The position numbers were made by a program, and so were the translations under genes. The notes below the pieces were generated by a model. It was given only the letters and a program-made list of their open reading frames with translations, was not told the origin of the DNA and made no database searches. From assembly GCA_018613035.1 (NCBI GenBank), contig JAGGRA010000050.1, forward strand, positions 1 to 64,000: DNA of 64,000 nucleotides. Reading direction: 5' to 3'. Each line of letters begins with the position of its first letter. Position 1 is the stretch's first letter. Shown in pieces: positions 9,075 to 17,779 of the stretch. Source of the DNA: Pseudomonas sp. ISL-84. Its GTDB lineage: Bacteria > Bacillota > Bacilli > Bacillales > Cytobacillaceae.

Positions 9075-9198
9075 GTTGATTTCCGCTGCGGGCATTTGCT
9101 TTCCGCGGGGAGGAATGAGAGCCTCCTCGGCTTCGCCTGTGGGGTCTCTCACTCCCTCTCCTCCCGCAGGAGTCAAATGCCCTCCGCTCCAATCAACT
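9075..9198. repeat. long imperfect palindromic repeat, copy 1
   Basis: Begins GTTGATTTCCGCTGCGGGCA and ends in the complement, CCTCCGCTCCAATCAAC, with internal CTTTCCGCGGGGAGG and CTCCTCCCGCAGGAGTC. The whole folds back on itself. Further copies are at 16949, 27170, 37041, 39569 and 50152, all intergenic. This is a dispersed repeat family of the kind common in Bacillaceae genomes; no transposase is present. Confidence 0.85.
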
Positions 9199-9340
9199 CA
9201 GATAAACAAACTAAGTTTGCAGTCAAGAAGCAACAACTTTACGAAAACAGCCAAAAAGTAAAAATATGATAATCATTGCTGTTTTTCATGAAGTACAGTT
9301 GAGTCGAGCAGAGCTGATTCTGCCGCCCATTTGTAAATGG

Positions 9341-9530
9341 ACTGTCTAGCTGCAGCGCCTAGCCCCTCGAGGTCACAAGCCAATCCTTTTCAGAAGGAAA
9401 GAACGCCTTCTTGCAGGGCTTGTCTTGTGCTTGAGACCCTCAGGATGAGGGTCATGCAGACGTTGCCACAGGACGTGGCGCTTTTAGTCTGCGTTCCTCA
9501 TAAACAAGGCGCTTTCGCCTTCTGTGTGTC
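9341..9530. repeat. second dispersed repeat family (TAGCTGCAGCGCCTAG type)
   Basis: Starts GTCTAGCTGCAGCGCCTAGC and CCCCTCGAGGTCACAAGCC and ends AAGGCGCTTTCGCCTTCT, with several inner hairpins (AGACCCTCAGGATGAGGGTC, GCCACAGGACGTGGC). It is GC-rich against an AT-rich flank. It is unrelated in sequence to the repeat at 9075. From memory such elements recur between genes in Bacillaceae. No open frame is convincing. Confidence 0.7.
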
Positions 9531-9583
9531 CATTATAGGAAAAATAATTTGTCGATGTTTTCATTTTTTTGTCGTGTTTTTGT

Positions 9584-9609
9584 GAATTTTATACTTAATC
9601 ATAAAATTC
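9584..9609. promoter_or_regulatory. palindrome upstream of peptide permease operon
   Basis: GAATTTTAT and ATAAAATTC form a perfect 9-bp inverted repeat with an 8-base spacer, 67 bases before the first permease gene. It is a reasonable operator candidate. It does not match the CodY consensus well, and no regulator is assigned. Confidence 0.35.
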
Positions 9610-9676
9610 AGACAAAATAGATAATATTTTTGATAAATTAGGTTTCAACCAAATAAGACACTGGGAGGTTTTTATC

Positions 9677-10576
9677 ATGAGCACAATTGCAAATCCGCAA
9701 GAAACCGCAAAAGCTCCTGTGCCTGTACCCAAAAGGAAGGCTAAAGGAGCTGGGCTAGCCAAAGCTCTTATTAAAAATAAAATGTCGCTCGTTGGGGGCA
9801 GCATTGTTTTAATCTATATTATTCTGGCCGCACTCGCACCTCTTATCTCGCCTTATGATCCATACGAGATTGATTTGGTGAATAAACTGCAGGCCCCATC
9901 GGCTGACCATATTATGGGGACAGATGATAAAGGCCGGGATATTTTCAGCCGGATTTTATATGGATCACAGCTATCCCTGGCAGTAGGTTTTGTATCTGTC
10001 TTTATCGGAGCGCTGTTTGGAATTATTTTAGGAATCGTTTCCGGCTACTACGGAGGCTGGGTGGATACGATTATCATGCGTTTCATCGATGTATTGCTTG
10101 CATTCCCTGGATTGCTTCTAGCTCTCGCCATTGTGAGTGCGCTGGGGCCAAGCCTGATCAATGTCATGATCGCTGTCGGTGTTTTCTCGGTTCCGACTTT
10201 TGCCCGTATTGTTCGCGGCTCGACGTTAAGTGTAAAGAAAATGGAATATATCGATGCCATTCGCGTATTAGGGGCAAGCGACGCGAAAATTATTTTTGTT
10301 CATATACTGCCTAACATTATGAGTCCAATTATTGTACAGGGAACATTAAGACTCGCGACTTCTATTTTATCGGTAGCCGGCCTTTCCTTCCTTGGAATGG
10401 GTGCACAGCCGCCAACACCTGAATGGGGAGCCATGCTGAGTGATGGCCGTGACTTCTTATTCACAGCACCGCATATCGCGCTATTCCCTGGTATCGCCAT
10501 TGCGTTGATTGTTCTGGGCTTTAACCTGTTTGGAGACGGACTGCGCGATGCGCTTGATCCGCGAATGAAAAATTAA
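9677..10576 (+). CDS. peptide ABC transporter permease (DppC/OppC-like)
   Basis: A 299-aa inner-membrane permease. A charged, proline-rich cytoplasmic N-terminus is followed by a membrane segment at about 33-55 and the BPD transport domain at about 95-290, with LLAFPGLLLALAIV and the EAA-type loop EYIDAIRVLGASDAKIIFVH that docks to the ATPase. Family members pair with a DppB-like permease, which is the next gene, 12 bases on. GGGAGG precedes the ATG. Permease C before permease B is inverted relative to many dpp/opp operons. Confidence 0.9.
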   Translation: MSTIANPQETAKAPVPVPKRKAKGAGLAKALIKNKMSLVGGSIVLIYIILAALAPLISPYDPYEIDLVNKLQAPSADHIMGTDDKGRDIFSRILYGSQLSLAVGFVSVFIGALFGIILGIVSGYYGGWVDTIIMRFIDVLLAFPGLLLALAIVSALGPSLINVMIAVGVFSVPTFARIVRGSTLSVKKMEYIDAIRVLGASDAKIIFVHILPNIMSPIIVQGTLRLATSILSVAGLSFLGMGAQPPTPEWGAMLSDGRDFLFTAPHIALFPGIAIALIVLGFNLFGDGLRDALDPRMKN

Positions 10577-10588
10577 GGAGGTTGTCAT

Positions 10589-11509
10589 ATGTTTATCTTT
10601 CTGATGCGAAGGCTTGTTCAAATCATCCCGGTTCTGCTGGGCGTTACCCTTATGGTTTTCTTCATCATGCAAATGGTTCCCGGTGACCCTGCCGTTCTTG
10701 TCGCAGGTGAAGGCGCCAGTGACGAACAAGTAGAAGCCATCCGCCATGACCTTGGCCTGGATCAGCCTATTTTCGTTCAATATCTTGATTATGTCGGCAA
10801 TGTTGTAAAGGGAGACCTCGGTGAATCCATCCGGACAAGCCGTCCGGTTCTGGATGAAATACTCGTCCGTTTGCCGATTACCCTTGAATTGGCGTTTTGG
10901 AGTATTGTCATTACTGTCGTTTTAGGTGTTCTTATTGGAATTATCGCAGCAACGAAGCAAAACAGCTTTACAGATGTAGGGTTAATGATGGTTGCCCTGC
11001 TTGGCGTTTCCTTGCCGAACTTCTGGCTCGGCCTTATGCTTATCATTTATTTCTCCGTTGAGCTTCAATGGTTTCCGGTTGCCGGCTGGGGTACCTTCAG
11101 CCACGTCATTCTTCCAGCCCTCACATTGGGGACAGGCGGTGCAGCGATTGTTGCCAGAATGACTCGTGCCAGCATGCTGGAGGTTATTCGCCAGGATTAT
11201 ATCCGTACAGCCAAGGCAAAAGGTGTCCGCCAGCGCCTGATTATTTATAAGCACGCTTTAAAAAATGCACTAATCCCTGTTATTACCGTAGTCGGTCTCC
11301 AATTCGGAGCCCTTCTTGGCGGGACCGTTTTAACAGAATCCGTCTTTGCCATCAATGGAGTCGGCCGCTTAATCATTGATGCCATCCGGATGCGTGACCT
11401 GCCGCTTGTACAAGGATCAATTTTATTCGTATCGGTGCTGTTTGTTATCGTCAACCTGCTTGTCGACCTGTCGTACCGATTCCTGAATAAACGTGTTGAA
11501 TTGAATTAA
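10589..11509 (+). CDS. peptide ABC transporter permease (DppB/OppB-like)
   Basis: A 306-aa membrane permease. The N-terminal DppB/OppB signature VQIIPVLLGVTLMVFFIMQMVPGDPA is followed by six predicted membrane segments and the EAA loop QDYIRTAKAKGVRQRLIIYKHA. It forms the channel with the preceding permease. AAGGAGG stands before the ATG at a normal distance, and the gene lies in a tight operon with the two downstream ATPases. Confidence 0.9.
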   Translation: MFIFLMRRLVQIIPVLLGVTLMVFFIMQMVPGDPAVLVAGEGASDEQVEAIRHDLGLDQPIFVQYLDYVGNVVKGDLGESIRTSRPVLDEILVRLPITLELAFWSIVITVVLGVLIGIIAATKQNSFTDVGLMMVALLGVSLPNFWLGLMLIIYFSVELQWFPVAGWGTFSHVILPALTLGTGGAAIVARMTRASMLEVIRQDYIRTAKAKGVRQRLIIYKHALKNALIPVITVVGLQFGALLGGTVLTESVFAINGVGRLIIDAIRMRDLPLVQGSILFVSVLFVIVNLLVDLSYRFLNKRVELN

Positions 11510-11539
11510 AACCATTCCCGATTGAGAGGAGCAAGAATA

Positions 11540-12574
11540 ATGGGAACTGAACATAAAGAAACAATACTGGAAGTGAAAAACTTAAAAACTCATTTCTTCT
11601 CCGGAAAAAAGGTCATCAAAGCCGTGGACGGCGTAGACTTTGATGTGAAAAGAGGAGAAACGCTAGGCATTGTCGGAGAGTCTGGGAGCGGAAAGAGCAT
11701 TACCTCCCTCTCCATCATGCGGCTGATTGCAGAGCCTCCCGGAAAAATTGTGGACGGTGAGATTAATTTTAAAGGGAAGAACCTGCTTGCCGAAACCGAA
11801 GAAGGCATGCGCCAAATGCGCGGAAACAAAATTTCGATGATTTTCCAGGAGCCGATGACTTCCCTTAATCCTGTCTATTCCGTAGGGGAACAGATTGCAG
11901 AAGCTTTTCGCATCCATCAAAAGCTGCCGAAAAAAGAAGCATGGCAGAAAGCCGTTGAAATGCTGCGTTTAGTCGGCATTCCTTCTCCTGAAAAAAGAGC
12001 GAAGCAGGAGCCGCATGAACTGAGCGGCGGTATGCGCCAGCGTGTCATGATCGCAATGGCATTGGCATGCAAGCCGGAGCTGCTGATCGCCGATGAACCG
12101 ACAACTGCTCTTGATGTAACAATTCAGGCGCAAATCCTGGATCTATTAAAAAATCTGCAGGAACAGCTGGGCACCGCCGTTATCATGATTACACATGATA
12201 TGGGTGTTGTTTCTGAAACCTGTGACCGGGTTGCGGTTATGTATTGCGGAAAAATTGTGGAGCATTCCGATGTGGATTCCCTTTTTGAAAACCCGAAGCA
12301 TCCATATACACAGGGCTTGCTGAGAAGCATTCCGACAGTGGATCGGGACGTGGAAGAGCTGGAAACCATCCCTGGAACCGTTCCAAGCCCGGACAATCTT
12401 CCGGCAGGATGCAGCTTTGCACCAAGATGCCCGTTTGCCACTGATTTGTGCAGAACGGAAGAACCGCCATTATTAACGGATCATGATGATAAAGTTCGCT
12501 GCTGGATGTATTCGGAAAGATGGAACGGCCCGGCAGGTAAGGAGGTTGCAGCAGATGTCAGCACCGCTAACTAA
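11540..12574 (+). CDS. peptide ABC transporter ATPase (DppD/OppD-like)
   Basis: A 344-aa ATPase with Walker [10 protein letters not shown]-loop [10 protein letters not shown], signature LSGGMRQRV and Walker [13 protein letters not shown]. The oligopeptide-transporter C-terminal extension has the cysteine-rich motif [14 protein letters not shown]. The ATG at 11540 follows GAGAGGAG at eight bases; the frame opens upstream at 11522 without a better start. It overlaps the next gene by 20 bases, so the two ATPases are probably made in equal amount and form a heterodimer. Confidence 0.9.
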   Translation: MGTEHKETILEVKNLKTHFFSGKKVIKAVDGVDFDVKRGETLGIVGESGSGKSITSLSIMRLIAEPPGKIVDGEINFKGKNLLAETEEGMRQMRGNKISMIFQEPMTSLNPVYSVGEQIAEAFRIHQKLPKKEAWQKAVEMLRLVGIPSPEKRAKQEPHELSGGMRQRVMIAMALACKPELLIADEPTTALDVTIQAQILDLLKNLQEQLGTAVIMITHDMGVVSETCDRVAVMYCGKIVEHSDVDSLFENPKHPYTQGLLRSIPTVDRDVEELETIPGTVPSPDNLPAGCSFAPRCPFATDLCRTEEPPLLTDHDDKVRCWMYSERWNGPAGKEVAADVSTAN

Positions 12575-13550
12575 AGAAAAAGAAATCCTTCAAGTCAAAA
12601 ACCTGCAGCAGTACTTCCCGATTAAAGGCGGAGTCTTCGGCAGGACTGTCAATCATGTTAAAGCCGTAGATGGCGTTAACTTTACGATTTATGAAGGCGA
12701 AACTGTCAGCATCGTTGGCGAATCCGGCTGCGGCAAGTCCACTACCGGACGCGCGATCTTGCGTTTGGATGAGCCGACTGGCGGAGAGGTTATTTTTCAG
12801 GGAACAGATCTATTAGCTAAATCGAAGAGTGAAATGCGTTCGATCCGCAAAGACTTGCAGGTCATTTTCCAGGATCCGTTTGCTTCTTTGAATCCAAGAA
12901 GAAGCATTGGGCAGACGCTGGAAGAAGCAATGGGAATCTTGAATGTGGTTCCGAAAGCCGACCGCCGTCGCAGAGCGATTGAGCTGCTTGAGCAGGTTGG
13001 ACTAAAAGAAGAGCATATTGACCGCTATCCGCACGAATTCAGCGGCGGGCAGCGCCAGCGGATCGGGATTGCCCGTGCATTGGCGGTGGAGCCGAAGCTG
13101 ATTATCTGTGATGAAGCGGTATCCGCGTTGGACGTGTCCGTTCAGGCACAGGTACTGAATCTATTAAAAAAATTGCAAAAGGAATATGGCTTAACCTATC
13201 TATTTATCTCCCATGACTTAGGGGTTGTGCGCCATATCTCTGATCGAATCATCGTTATGTATCTTGGCAAAGTCGTTGAAATCGCCGAGAAAAAGAGTCT
13301 GTTTGAAAACCCGCGCCATCCGTACACGCAGGCGCTGCTTTCAGCGATTCCGGAACCAAATCGGAAAAAGAAAAAGGAACGGATTATTCTGAAGGGCGAT
13401 GTGCCATCCCCTATCGATCCGCCTACCGGGTGCCGGTTCCACACAAGATGCCCGCTGGCAACCGATCTTTGCAGACAGTCCGATCCTGAGCTTAAGAGTT
13501 TGGGAGAAGGACATCAGGCTGCCTGCCACTATGCGGAGGAAATCTCATAA
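12555..13550 (+). CDS. peptide ABC transporter ATPase (DppF/OppF-like)
   Basis: A 331-aa ATPase with Walker A GESGCGKS, signature [15 protein letters not shown], Walker [13 protein letters not shown] and the C-terminal [14 protein letters not shown] motif. The ATG at 12555 is preceded by AAGGAGG; the frame is open further upstream but only inside the preceding gene. Last gene of the permease operon, followed by a terminator. The partner binding lipoprotein is encoded divergently at 6363-7913. Confidence 0.9.
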   Translation: MSAPLTKEKEILQVKNLQQYFPIKGGVFGRTVNHVKAVDGVNFTIYEGETVSIVGESGCGKSTTGRAILRLDEPTGGEVIFQGTDLLAKSKSEMRSIRKDLQVIFQDPFASLNPRRSIGQTLEEAMGILNVVPKADRRRRAIELLEQVGLKEEHIDRYPHEFSGGQRQRIGIARALAVEPKLIICDEAVSALDVSVQAQVLNLLKKLQKEYGLTYLFISHDLGVVRHISDRIIVMYLGKVVEIAEKKSLFENPRHPYTQALLSAIPEPNRKKKKERIILKGDVPSPIDPPTGCRFHTRCPLATDLCRQSDPELKSLGEGHQAACHYAEEIS

Positions 13551-13607
13551 TTTGGCGAGTACCAGCCAAAACGGCTGATCTCATATAGTAATAGTACCCC
13601 CTTTTGG

Positions 13608-13638
13608 GCGGAGCTTGATGGCTTCGCTCTTTTTTTGT
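13608..13638 (+). terminator. terminator of peptide permease operon
   Basis: GCGGAGC and GCTTCGC (one GU pair) form a hairpin with a 6-base loop followed by TCTTTTTTTG, about 60 bases after the DppF-like stop. Confidence 0.7.
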
Positions 13639-13763
13639 TTTTTTTGGGGCGTTTTTAAGAATTTATATTTGCATATACCACTTTATTACTGTTACGCAAT
13701 AAACTTACTACTATTTATCAGACATGTTATACTATTAGAAATTCTTTTAAGGCAGTGAAGATC

Positions 13764-14531
13764 ATGCTAATTACCTATGAAACCTTTTCATTGTTCGCGA
13801 TTTTTTCCATATTCGTGCCGATGGCCGGTGCGATTATTTTGATGATGGTGCTGGCGTTTGAAAAGCAAATCGACAGCCTATCCTTCGAGAAGCAGCAGGT
13901 TGAGCTCGAAAATACACTGCAGGAAAGCAAATATATGCAGCTGAACCAGCAGATCCACCCCCACTTTTTATTCAATACCATCAATCTGATGCTCGGGCTC
14001 GCCCGCCTCAATCGGATTGATACACTCATCAAGGCAATGGAAACCCTGTCTTTATTTTTAAAATTCAAGTACCAGATTAAAGAGCAGCTGATTCCGTTAA
14101 AGGAAGAATGGAAATATACGAAATACTATTTAAAAATTCAGGAGCTTAGGTTTCATAATCGGTTAACGATTACGGAAGATATAGAGGAAGCGGCATTGGA
14201 GCATGTCGTCCCACCCTATCTTCTGCAGACGATTGTGGAGAACTCTTTTAAGCACGGGCTGGAAAAAAAGCCGGGGCCACTCACCCTCTGGATTAAAGCA
14301 GTCGATGGGAAGGACAGTATCACCTTATATGTGGAGGACAACGGACTTGGCATTGGCGATCACTCTTTTGATGACATGATGACAAAGGGACAGGGCCTTT
14401 CCAATGTCAAAAAGCGTCTCGAGCTGCTTTTTAACAGTGCAGGTCTGGATATTTACGCAAATGAACAAAACGGGGCAACCGTGAAAATAAACATTCCAAA
14501 AGTAGAGATTAAGAAGGAGGAGCAGGCATGA
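13764..14531 (+). CDS. sensor histidine kinase, LytS/YesM type
   Basis: A 255-aa membrane kinase. One or two membrane segments fill residues 5-32, followed by a short coiled coil (35-60), the His_kinase box QQIHPHFLFNTIN with His67 as the expected phosphate acceptor, the N-box VENSFKHGLE and the G-box VEDNGLGIG. No extracellular sensing domain is present, so it probably senses in the membrane or through a partner. The ATG at 13764 is preferred; a GTG at 13755 is nearer AAGG. It overlaps the response regulator by four bases (ATGA). Confidence 0.87.
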   Translation: MLITYETFSLFAIFSIFVPMAGAIILMMVLAFEKQIDSLSFEKQQVELENTLQESKYMQLNQQIHPHFLFNTINLMLGLARLNRIDTLIKAMETLSLFLKFKYQIKEQLIPLKEEWKYTKYYLKIQELRFHNRLTITEDIEEAALEHVVPPYLLQTIVENSFKHGLEKKPGPLTLWIKAVDGKDSITLYVEDNGLGIGDHSFDDMMTKGQGLSNVKKRLELLFNSAGLDIYANEQNGATVKINIPKVEIKKEEQA

Positions 14532-15220
14532 ATGTATTATGCATAGATGATGAACCAATCGTAATTGAACAGCTTGAATATATTCTGAAGCCGGCTTTCC
14601 CGTTATGGAATTTCCACTTTGCCTATGACAGCAGCCAGGCTATTGCCATCAGCAAGGAAAACTACTTTCATCTCGCTTTCGTCGACATCGAAATGCCTGG
14701 CAAATCAGGGCTTGAGCTGGTCAAGGACTTGAAGGACCTGCAGCCCCATCTGCAAATTATTATTTTATCAGCCCACCAGGACTTTGAATTCGCTAAAAAA
14801 TCCATTCAGCTGGGCGTTTCAGAATATTTAACCAAGCCTATTATTGAAGATGAACTAAAGGAAACGCTGAAGAAATTCTCAACGCCTATATTCAATAAAG
14901 AGTATTCTAAAATTGTGAATGAAGCATTGCTTCAAATTCACGAGAATTATGAGCAGCGGACCAGCCTCCAGGACATTGCCGCAAAGGTACATGCCAGCCC
15001 TGCTTATTTAAGCCGCAAGTTCAGCGAGGAAGTGGGCACTTCCTTAATCGATTATTTGACTGTGTATCGGCTCGAAAAAGCAAAGCACCTTTTGGCCACA
15101 ACAAATAGCAGCATTTCAGAAATTGCGGAGAAAACCGGTTTTAACAGCCTTCATTACTTCTCAAGCCAATTTAAGAAAAAAGAAGACATCACACCAAAGC
15201 AATACAGGGAGCAGCATTAA
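14528..15220 (+). CDS. response regulator with AraC-type output (YesN-like)
   Basis: A 230-aa regulator. The receiver domain (1-120) carries acidic residues Asp7/Asp8, phosphoacceptor Asp53 (VDIEMPG) and KP near 103. The AraC-type DNA-binding domain (about 130-228) contains two helix-turn-helix units (SLQDIAAKVHASPAYLSRKF and SISEIAEKTGFNSLHYFSSQ). It is the cognate partner of the kinase just upstream. Its stop overlaps the next start (TAATG), so the symporter-like gene is translationally coupled and may be the sensed system or its target. Confidence 0.9.
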   Translation: MNVLCIDDEPIVIEQLEYILKPAFPLWNFHFAYDSSQAIAISKENYFHLAFVDIEMPGKSGLELVKDLKDLQPHLQIIILSAHQDFEFAKKSIQLGVSEYLTKPIIEDELKETLKKFSTPIFNKEYSKIVNEALLQIHENYEQRTSLQDIAAKVHASPAYLSRKFSEEVGTSLIDYLTVYRLEKAKHLLATTNSSISEIAEKTGFNSLHYFSSQFKKKEDITPKQYREQH

Positions 15221-16476
15221 TGAATACGAACTTATCAAAATCAGTCCAATACGGCTTCGGGCTGTTAAGCATTGCTTTGATCTCAAGATGGACATCAGGA
15301 AATGCCGTCTTTACAGCGCCGGAAGCTTTTTTGCGTTACGGGTTTATCGGAGCAGTCAGTTTTTCAGCAGCGGGCATCCTTGCCTTCCTTATGCTGATCC
15401 CGATTATCACGCGTGTTCGGGAGTCAGCAGGATCGGCATCTTTCCCCGAAATCATGGCAAGCCGTCTGTCTGATCCCTCCCTCAAGTGGATGAAACGGAT
15501 CCTCCTTTTGGCGATCTTTTTCGGGATGACGGTAATGGGATATGCAGCGGGCATTCTCGTTTACCCTCTGGGTACTCCGGTTCCAATTGGGATGAGCCTT
15601 TTCTTTCTGTTCGGATTTCTCGCAGCGATTTTTTTCCGCTTAAAATGGTTTACCCGCTTTAGTATGCTGAAGGTCGGCATTCTTTTTTTAATTATGATTA
15701 TGATCCTTGTCCATGCGTATATGCTGGAAGGAATTGAAGTCGTTTATGATGGCATCCGGCTGTACCACCCGTATTTGCTTTATGTAGAATGGGATGTCCT
15801 GCCAAGTTTAGTGACCGCCTTTACGCTCGCCATGCTCGGCCACCTGCTGCTGGACTTAAAAATGTGGAATATGCTTTTAAAAAGCAAAAAGGAGAAGCTG
15901 CGCCCCGGCCTTATCACAACCGGACTCATTTGGGGCACCATCCCCTTCTCCTTCTCCATGATCGCCTTATCGGCCATTTACAAGGGTGGTTTTGAAAACC
16001 TTTATGCGGTGTTTGAAAAAATATTTCTGAGATACGAGCATTTTACCTTTACCGTTTTGCTTGTTTTTATCTTAATGATTATTTTCTTTGAAACCTTTTT
16101 ATCGCAGGTTCACTCCCTCTATGTCCTTTATAACCGGAATGATCGGAAACTGAACAAGCATATGTGGGGAATATTGAGTTTATTTGTGCTGGTCATCCCA
16201 TTATGGGTGCACTTCTACTCGATTTCGCTGCTGAATTTATATTTCATTTCCGGAGTCTTTTTTGCTGGTGCCTTGCCTGTTATTTTGAGAATTTTATGGA
16301 GCAAGCAGAAGCAGGGAAGGATGATGCCGGCAGCTGTACTGATTAGTGCACTAACGGGCTGGACGGCACTCTATACCGGAGCTGAATATAGGGGGATCAT
16401 CGTCAGCTTCATGGTCTCCATTCTGATTTTGCTTGCCGGATGGCCCATCGTAAAAAGGCAGCACAAAACCAATTGA
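15220..16476 (+). CDS. sodium:solute symporter-like membrane protein
   Basis: A 418-aa polytopic membrane protein with about 11-12 hydrophobic segments. The stretch ESAGSASFPEIMASRLSDPS resembles the SSF family sequence after the third membrane helix, and its overall layout fits a shortened sodium:solute symporter (typical members exceed 480 residues). Transporter-like proteins in two-component operons sometimes act as the sensor input; coupling to the kinase and regulator upstream makes that possible here. Substrate unknown. The sigma-A promoter of the next transcript overlaps its stop codon. Confidence 0.6.
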   Translation: MNTNLSKSVQYGFGLLSIALISRWTSGNAVFTAPEAFLRYGFIGAVSFSAAGILAFLMLIPIITRVRESAGSASFPEIMASRLSDPSLKWMKRILLLAIFFGMTVMGYAAGILVYPLGTPVPIGMSLFFLFGFLAAIFFRLKWFTRFSMLKVGILFLIMIMILVHAYMLEGIEVVYDGIRLYHPYLLYVEWDVLPSLVTAFTLAMLGHLLLDLKMWNMLLKSKKEKLRPGLITTGLIWGTIPFSFSMIALSAIYKGGFENLYAVFEKIFLRYEHFTFTVLLVFILMIIFFETFLSQVHSLYVLYNRNDRKLNKHMWGILSLFVLVIPLWVHFYSISLLNLYFISGVFFAGALPVILRILWSKQKQGRMMPAAVLISALTGWTALYTGAEYRGIIVSFMVSILILLAGWPIVKRQHKTN

Positions 16477-16501
16477 CATTTTTCAAAAAATTTAATATGA
16501 T
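16473..16501 (+). promoter_or_regulatory. sigma-A promoter of the riboswitch transcript
   Basis: TTGACA (16473-16478) and TATGAT (16496-16501) are separated by exactly 17 bases. The -35 box overlaps the stop codon of the symporter-like gene. Transcription should start near 16508, just ahead of the riboswitch. Confidence 0.8.
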
Positions 16502-16526
16502 TTAGCTATAAATTGAATAGTCATTC

Positions 16527-16626
16527 TCCTAAAGGGGAGTAGCTTTTACAGCAGAGTCGTCATTACGGAGCACACGCTCTCGGCTTTGTTGGCAATCTAA
16601 ACAATTGTTAGCAAGACCTTTACCAA
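16527..16626 (+). ncRNA. yybP-ykoY (manganese) riboswitch
   Basis: The conserved pieces of the yybP-ykoY class appear in order: TAAAGGGGAGTAGC at 16530-16543, GTCGTCA near 16557-16563, CGGCTTTGTTGGCA near 16581-16594, and TTAGCAAGACCTTTACC ending near 16625. The 5' TAAAGG pairs with the 3' CCTTTA to close P1. The class binds Mn2+. The CCTTTACC strand can alternatively pair with GGTAGAGGTC just downstream (16631-16640), which gives a plausible switch ahead of the terminator. Whether Mn2+ turns expression on or off cannot be told from the sequence. Confidence 0.85.
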
Positions 16627-16647
16627 TATGGTAGAGGTCTTTATTTA

Positions 16648-16680
16648 TGGCCTTTACCAGCTGTGGTAAAGGCCTTTTTT
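16648..16680 (+). terminator. riboswitch expression-platform terminator
   Basis: GGCCTTTACCA and TGGTAAAGGCC form an 11-bp hairpin followed by six T. Its GGTAAAGG arm can also pair with the CCTTTACC at the 3' end of the aptamer, linking it to P1. Confidence 0.85.
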
Positions 16681-16734
16681 GTATACAGGCCCACACAACT
16701 AATTGTTTTACTTTATAAAATGGAGGAATAGGAT

Positions 16735-16869
16735 ATGAAGAAGAAAATACGATACACAATGGATGAACTGATCAAACGAAATAAAGAAGAACTGCTGAAG
16801 GACAAAATACATCTGGAGAAAATTGAACGAAAGCTTGATGAGAAATATATGAAGGTGAAGCCAATGTAG
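16735..16869 (+). CDS. FbpB-like small basic protein
   Basis: A 44-codon gene with a perfect TGGAGGA ribosome binding site. The product is highly basic and helical, and its YTMDELIKRNKEELLKDK...LEKIERKLDEKYMK pattern matches the FbpB family of small basic proteins (B. subtilis FbpB is Fur-regulated and works with the sRNA FsrA to spare iron). I see no Fur box; instead it lies behind the Mn2+ riboswitch and terminator, so it is probably manganese-controlled. Function here is inferred from family only. Confidence 0.75.
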   Translation: MKKKIRYTMDELIKRNKEELLKDKIHLEKIERKLDEKYMKVKPM

Positions 16870-16948
16870 TTTACAGCTAATAGATTGGGGAAATATGAAA
16901 CTTTCTCATAGCTAGCGCTGAAAAAGCAAAAGGTTGTTTTAGCACCCT

Positions 16949-17076
16949 GTTGATTGGAGCGGAAGGCGCTCGACTCCTGCGGGAGAAGCGAGTCAAAGGG
17001 AGACCCCGCAGGCGTGGAACGCCGAGGAGGCTCCCGGACCGCCCGCGGAAAGCGAGCGCCTGGAGCGGAAATCAAC
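16949..17076. repeat. long imperfect palindromic repeat, copy 2
   Basis: Same family as 9075-9198, in the opposite orientation (GTTGATTGGAGCGGAAGGCG ... AGCGGAAATCAAC). It fills most of the gap between the FbpB-like and Spo0M-like genes. Confidence 0.85.
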
Positions 17077-17141
17077 AGACACGTTTAACAGCGCTAATAG
17101 CATACATTTTATCATTTACCACTGTAGAGGAGAGATCTTGA

Positions 17142-17531
17142 TTGATTTTGCGAAAATATATGTCAATGCTGGGAATCGGTTCTGCAAAAATTGACCTGCA
17201 GCTGCCAAAGCATGAATACACTCCAGGCGAAAATGTGAACGGCACCTTCCTAATAGAAGGCGGCACCATCGACCAGCAGATTAAACGGATTGAGTGCGAC
17301 CTGGTCATGATCACACTAACTGATGAGCAGGAAGAAGTGATCGACTCAGCGACAATCCTGACATCTCAAACGATTGAGTCGGAAGAAACCAACCGGATGG
17401 AATTCAACTTTCAATTACCTGAAAATATTCCTGCTTCCACACCGGAGCGCACGTTTCAATTCAAAACGAGACTGATCTTTAACGAAGGCGTCAAAAGCGC
17501 GGACCTGGATAAAATAACGATTACCTATTAA
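17142..17531 (+). CDS. Spo0M-like (arrestin-fold) protein, short form
   Basis: A 129-aa protein matching the N-terminal half of the sporulation-control protein Spo0M family (LGIGSAKIDLQLPKHEYTPGENVNGTFLIEGG), an arrestin-like beta-sandwich. B. subtilis Spo0M has about 258 residues, so this is either a one-domain paralogue or truncated. The TTG at 17142, behind GAGGAGAG, restores the family N-terminus; an ATG at 17160 is an alternative. Role in sporulation or cell division is by family only. Confidence 0.75.
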   Translation: MILRKYMSMLGIGSAKIDLQLPKHEYTPGENVNGTFLIEGGTIDQQIKRIECDLVMITLTDEQEEVIDSATILTSQTIESEETNRMEFNFQLPENIPASTPERTFQFKTRLIFNEGVKSADLDKITITY

Positions 17532-17599
17532 ACAAACCGAAGGAGGAAGACTGCGGTGTAAAAAATCCCCTCTATTATAGAAAAATAAACAAAGAGGAG

Positions 17600-17763
17600 A
17601 TTCGTACCCAATTGAAAACAGCGGCTTTGCAAAAGTGGCTTATCATCCTAACTTTTTGAAGCATCCTTGAAACCAGCTATCTATCGGCTGTCACACTTGA
17701 AGTGAAAAACCCGCCAAGAGTTCAAATGGCGGCCATGGCAGCCCCCTTCCAGCGAATGAACTA
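17600..17763 (+). pseudogene. possible gene remnant
   Basis: Between the Spo0M-like and YkvA-like genes there are broken reading frames, for example one ending VKNPPRVQMAAMAAPFQRMN at the stop codon just before the YkvA-like gene, and an upstream piece starting LKTAALQKWLIILTF. They lack an intact start and are out of frame with each other. I cannot assign a family; a decayed secreted-protein gene is one reading. Confidence 0.3.
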
Positions 17764-17779
17764 GAAAAAGGTGAAAGCG

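Noticed and set aside
9004-9192. Upstream extension of the M24 peptidase to 9192
   Set aside because: The extra 63 codons are translated repeat sequence; a TTG with a good ribosome binding site gives the family start.
9541-9676. CodY box before the peptide permease operon
   Set aside because: Best matches to AATTTTCWGAAAATT had about five mismatches; only the 9-bp palindrome was kept.
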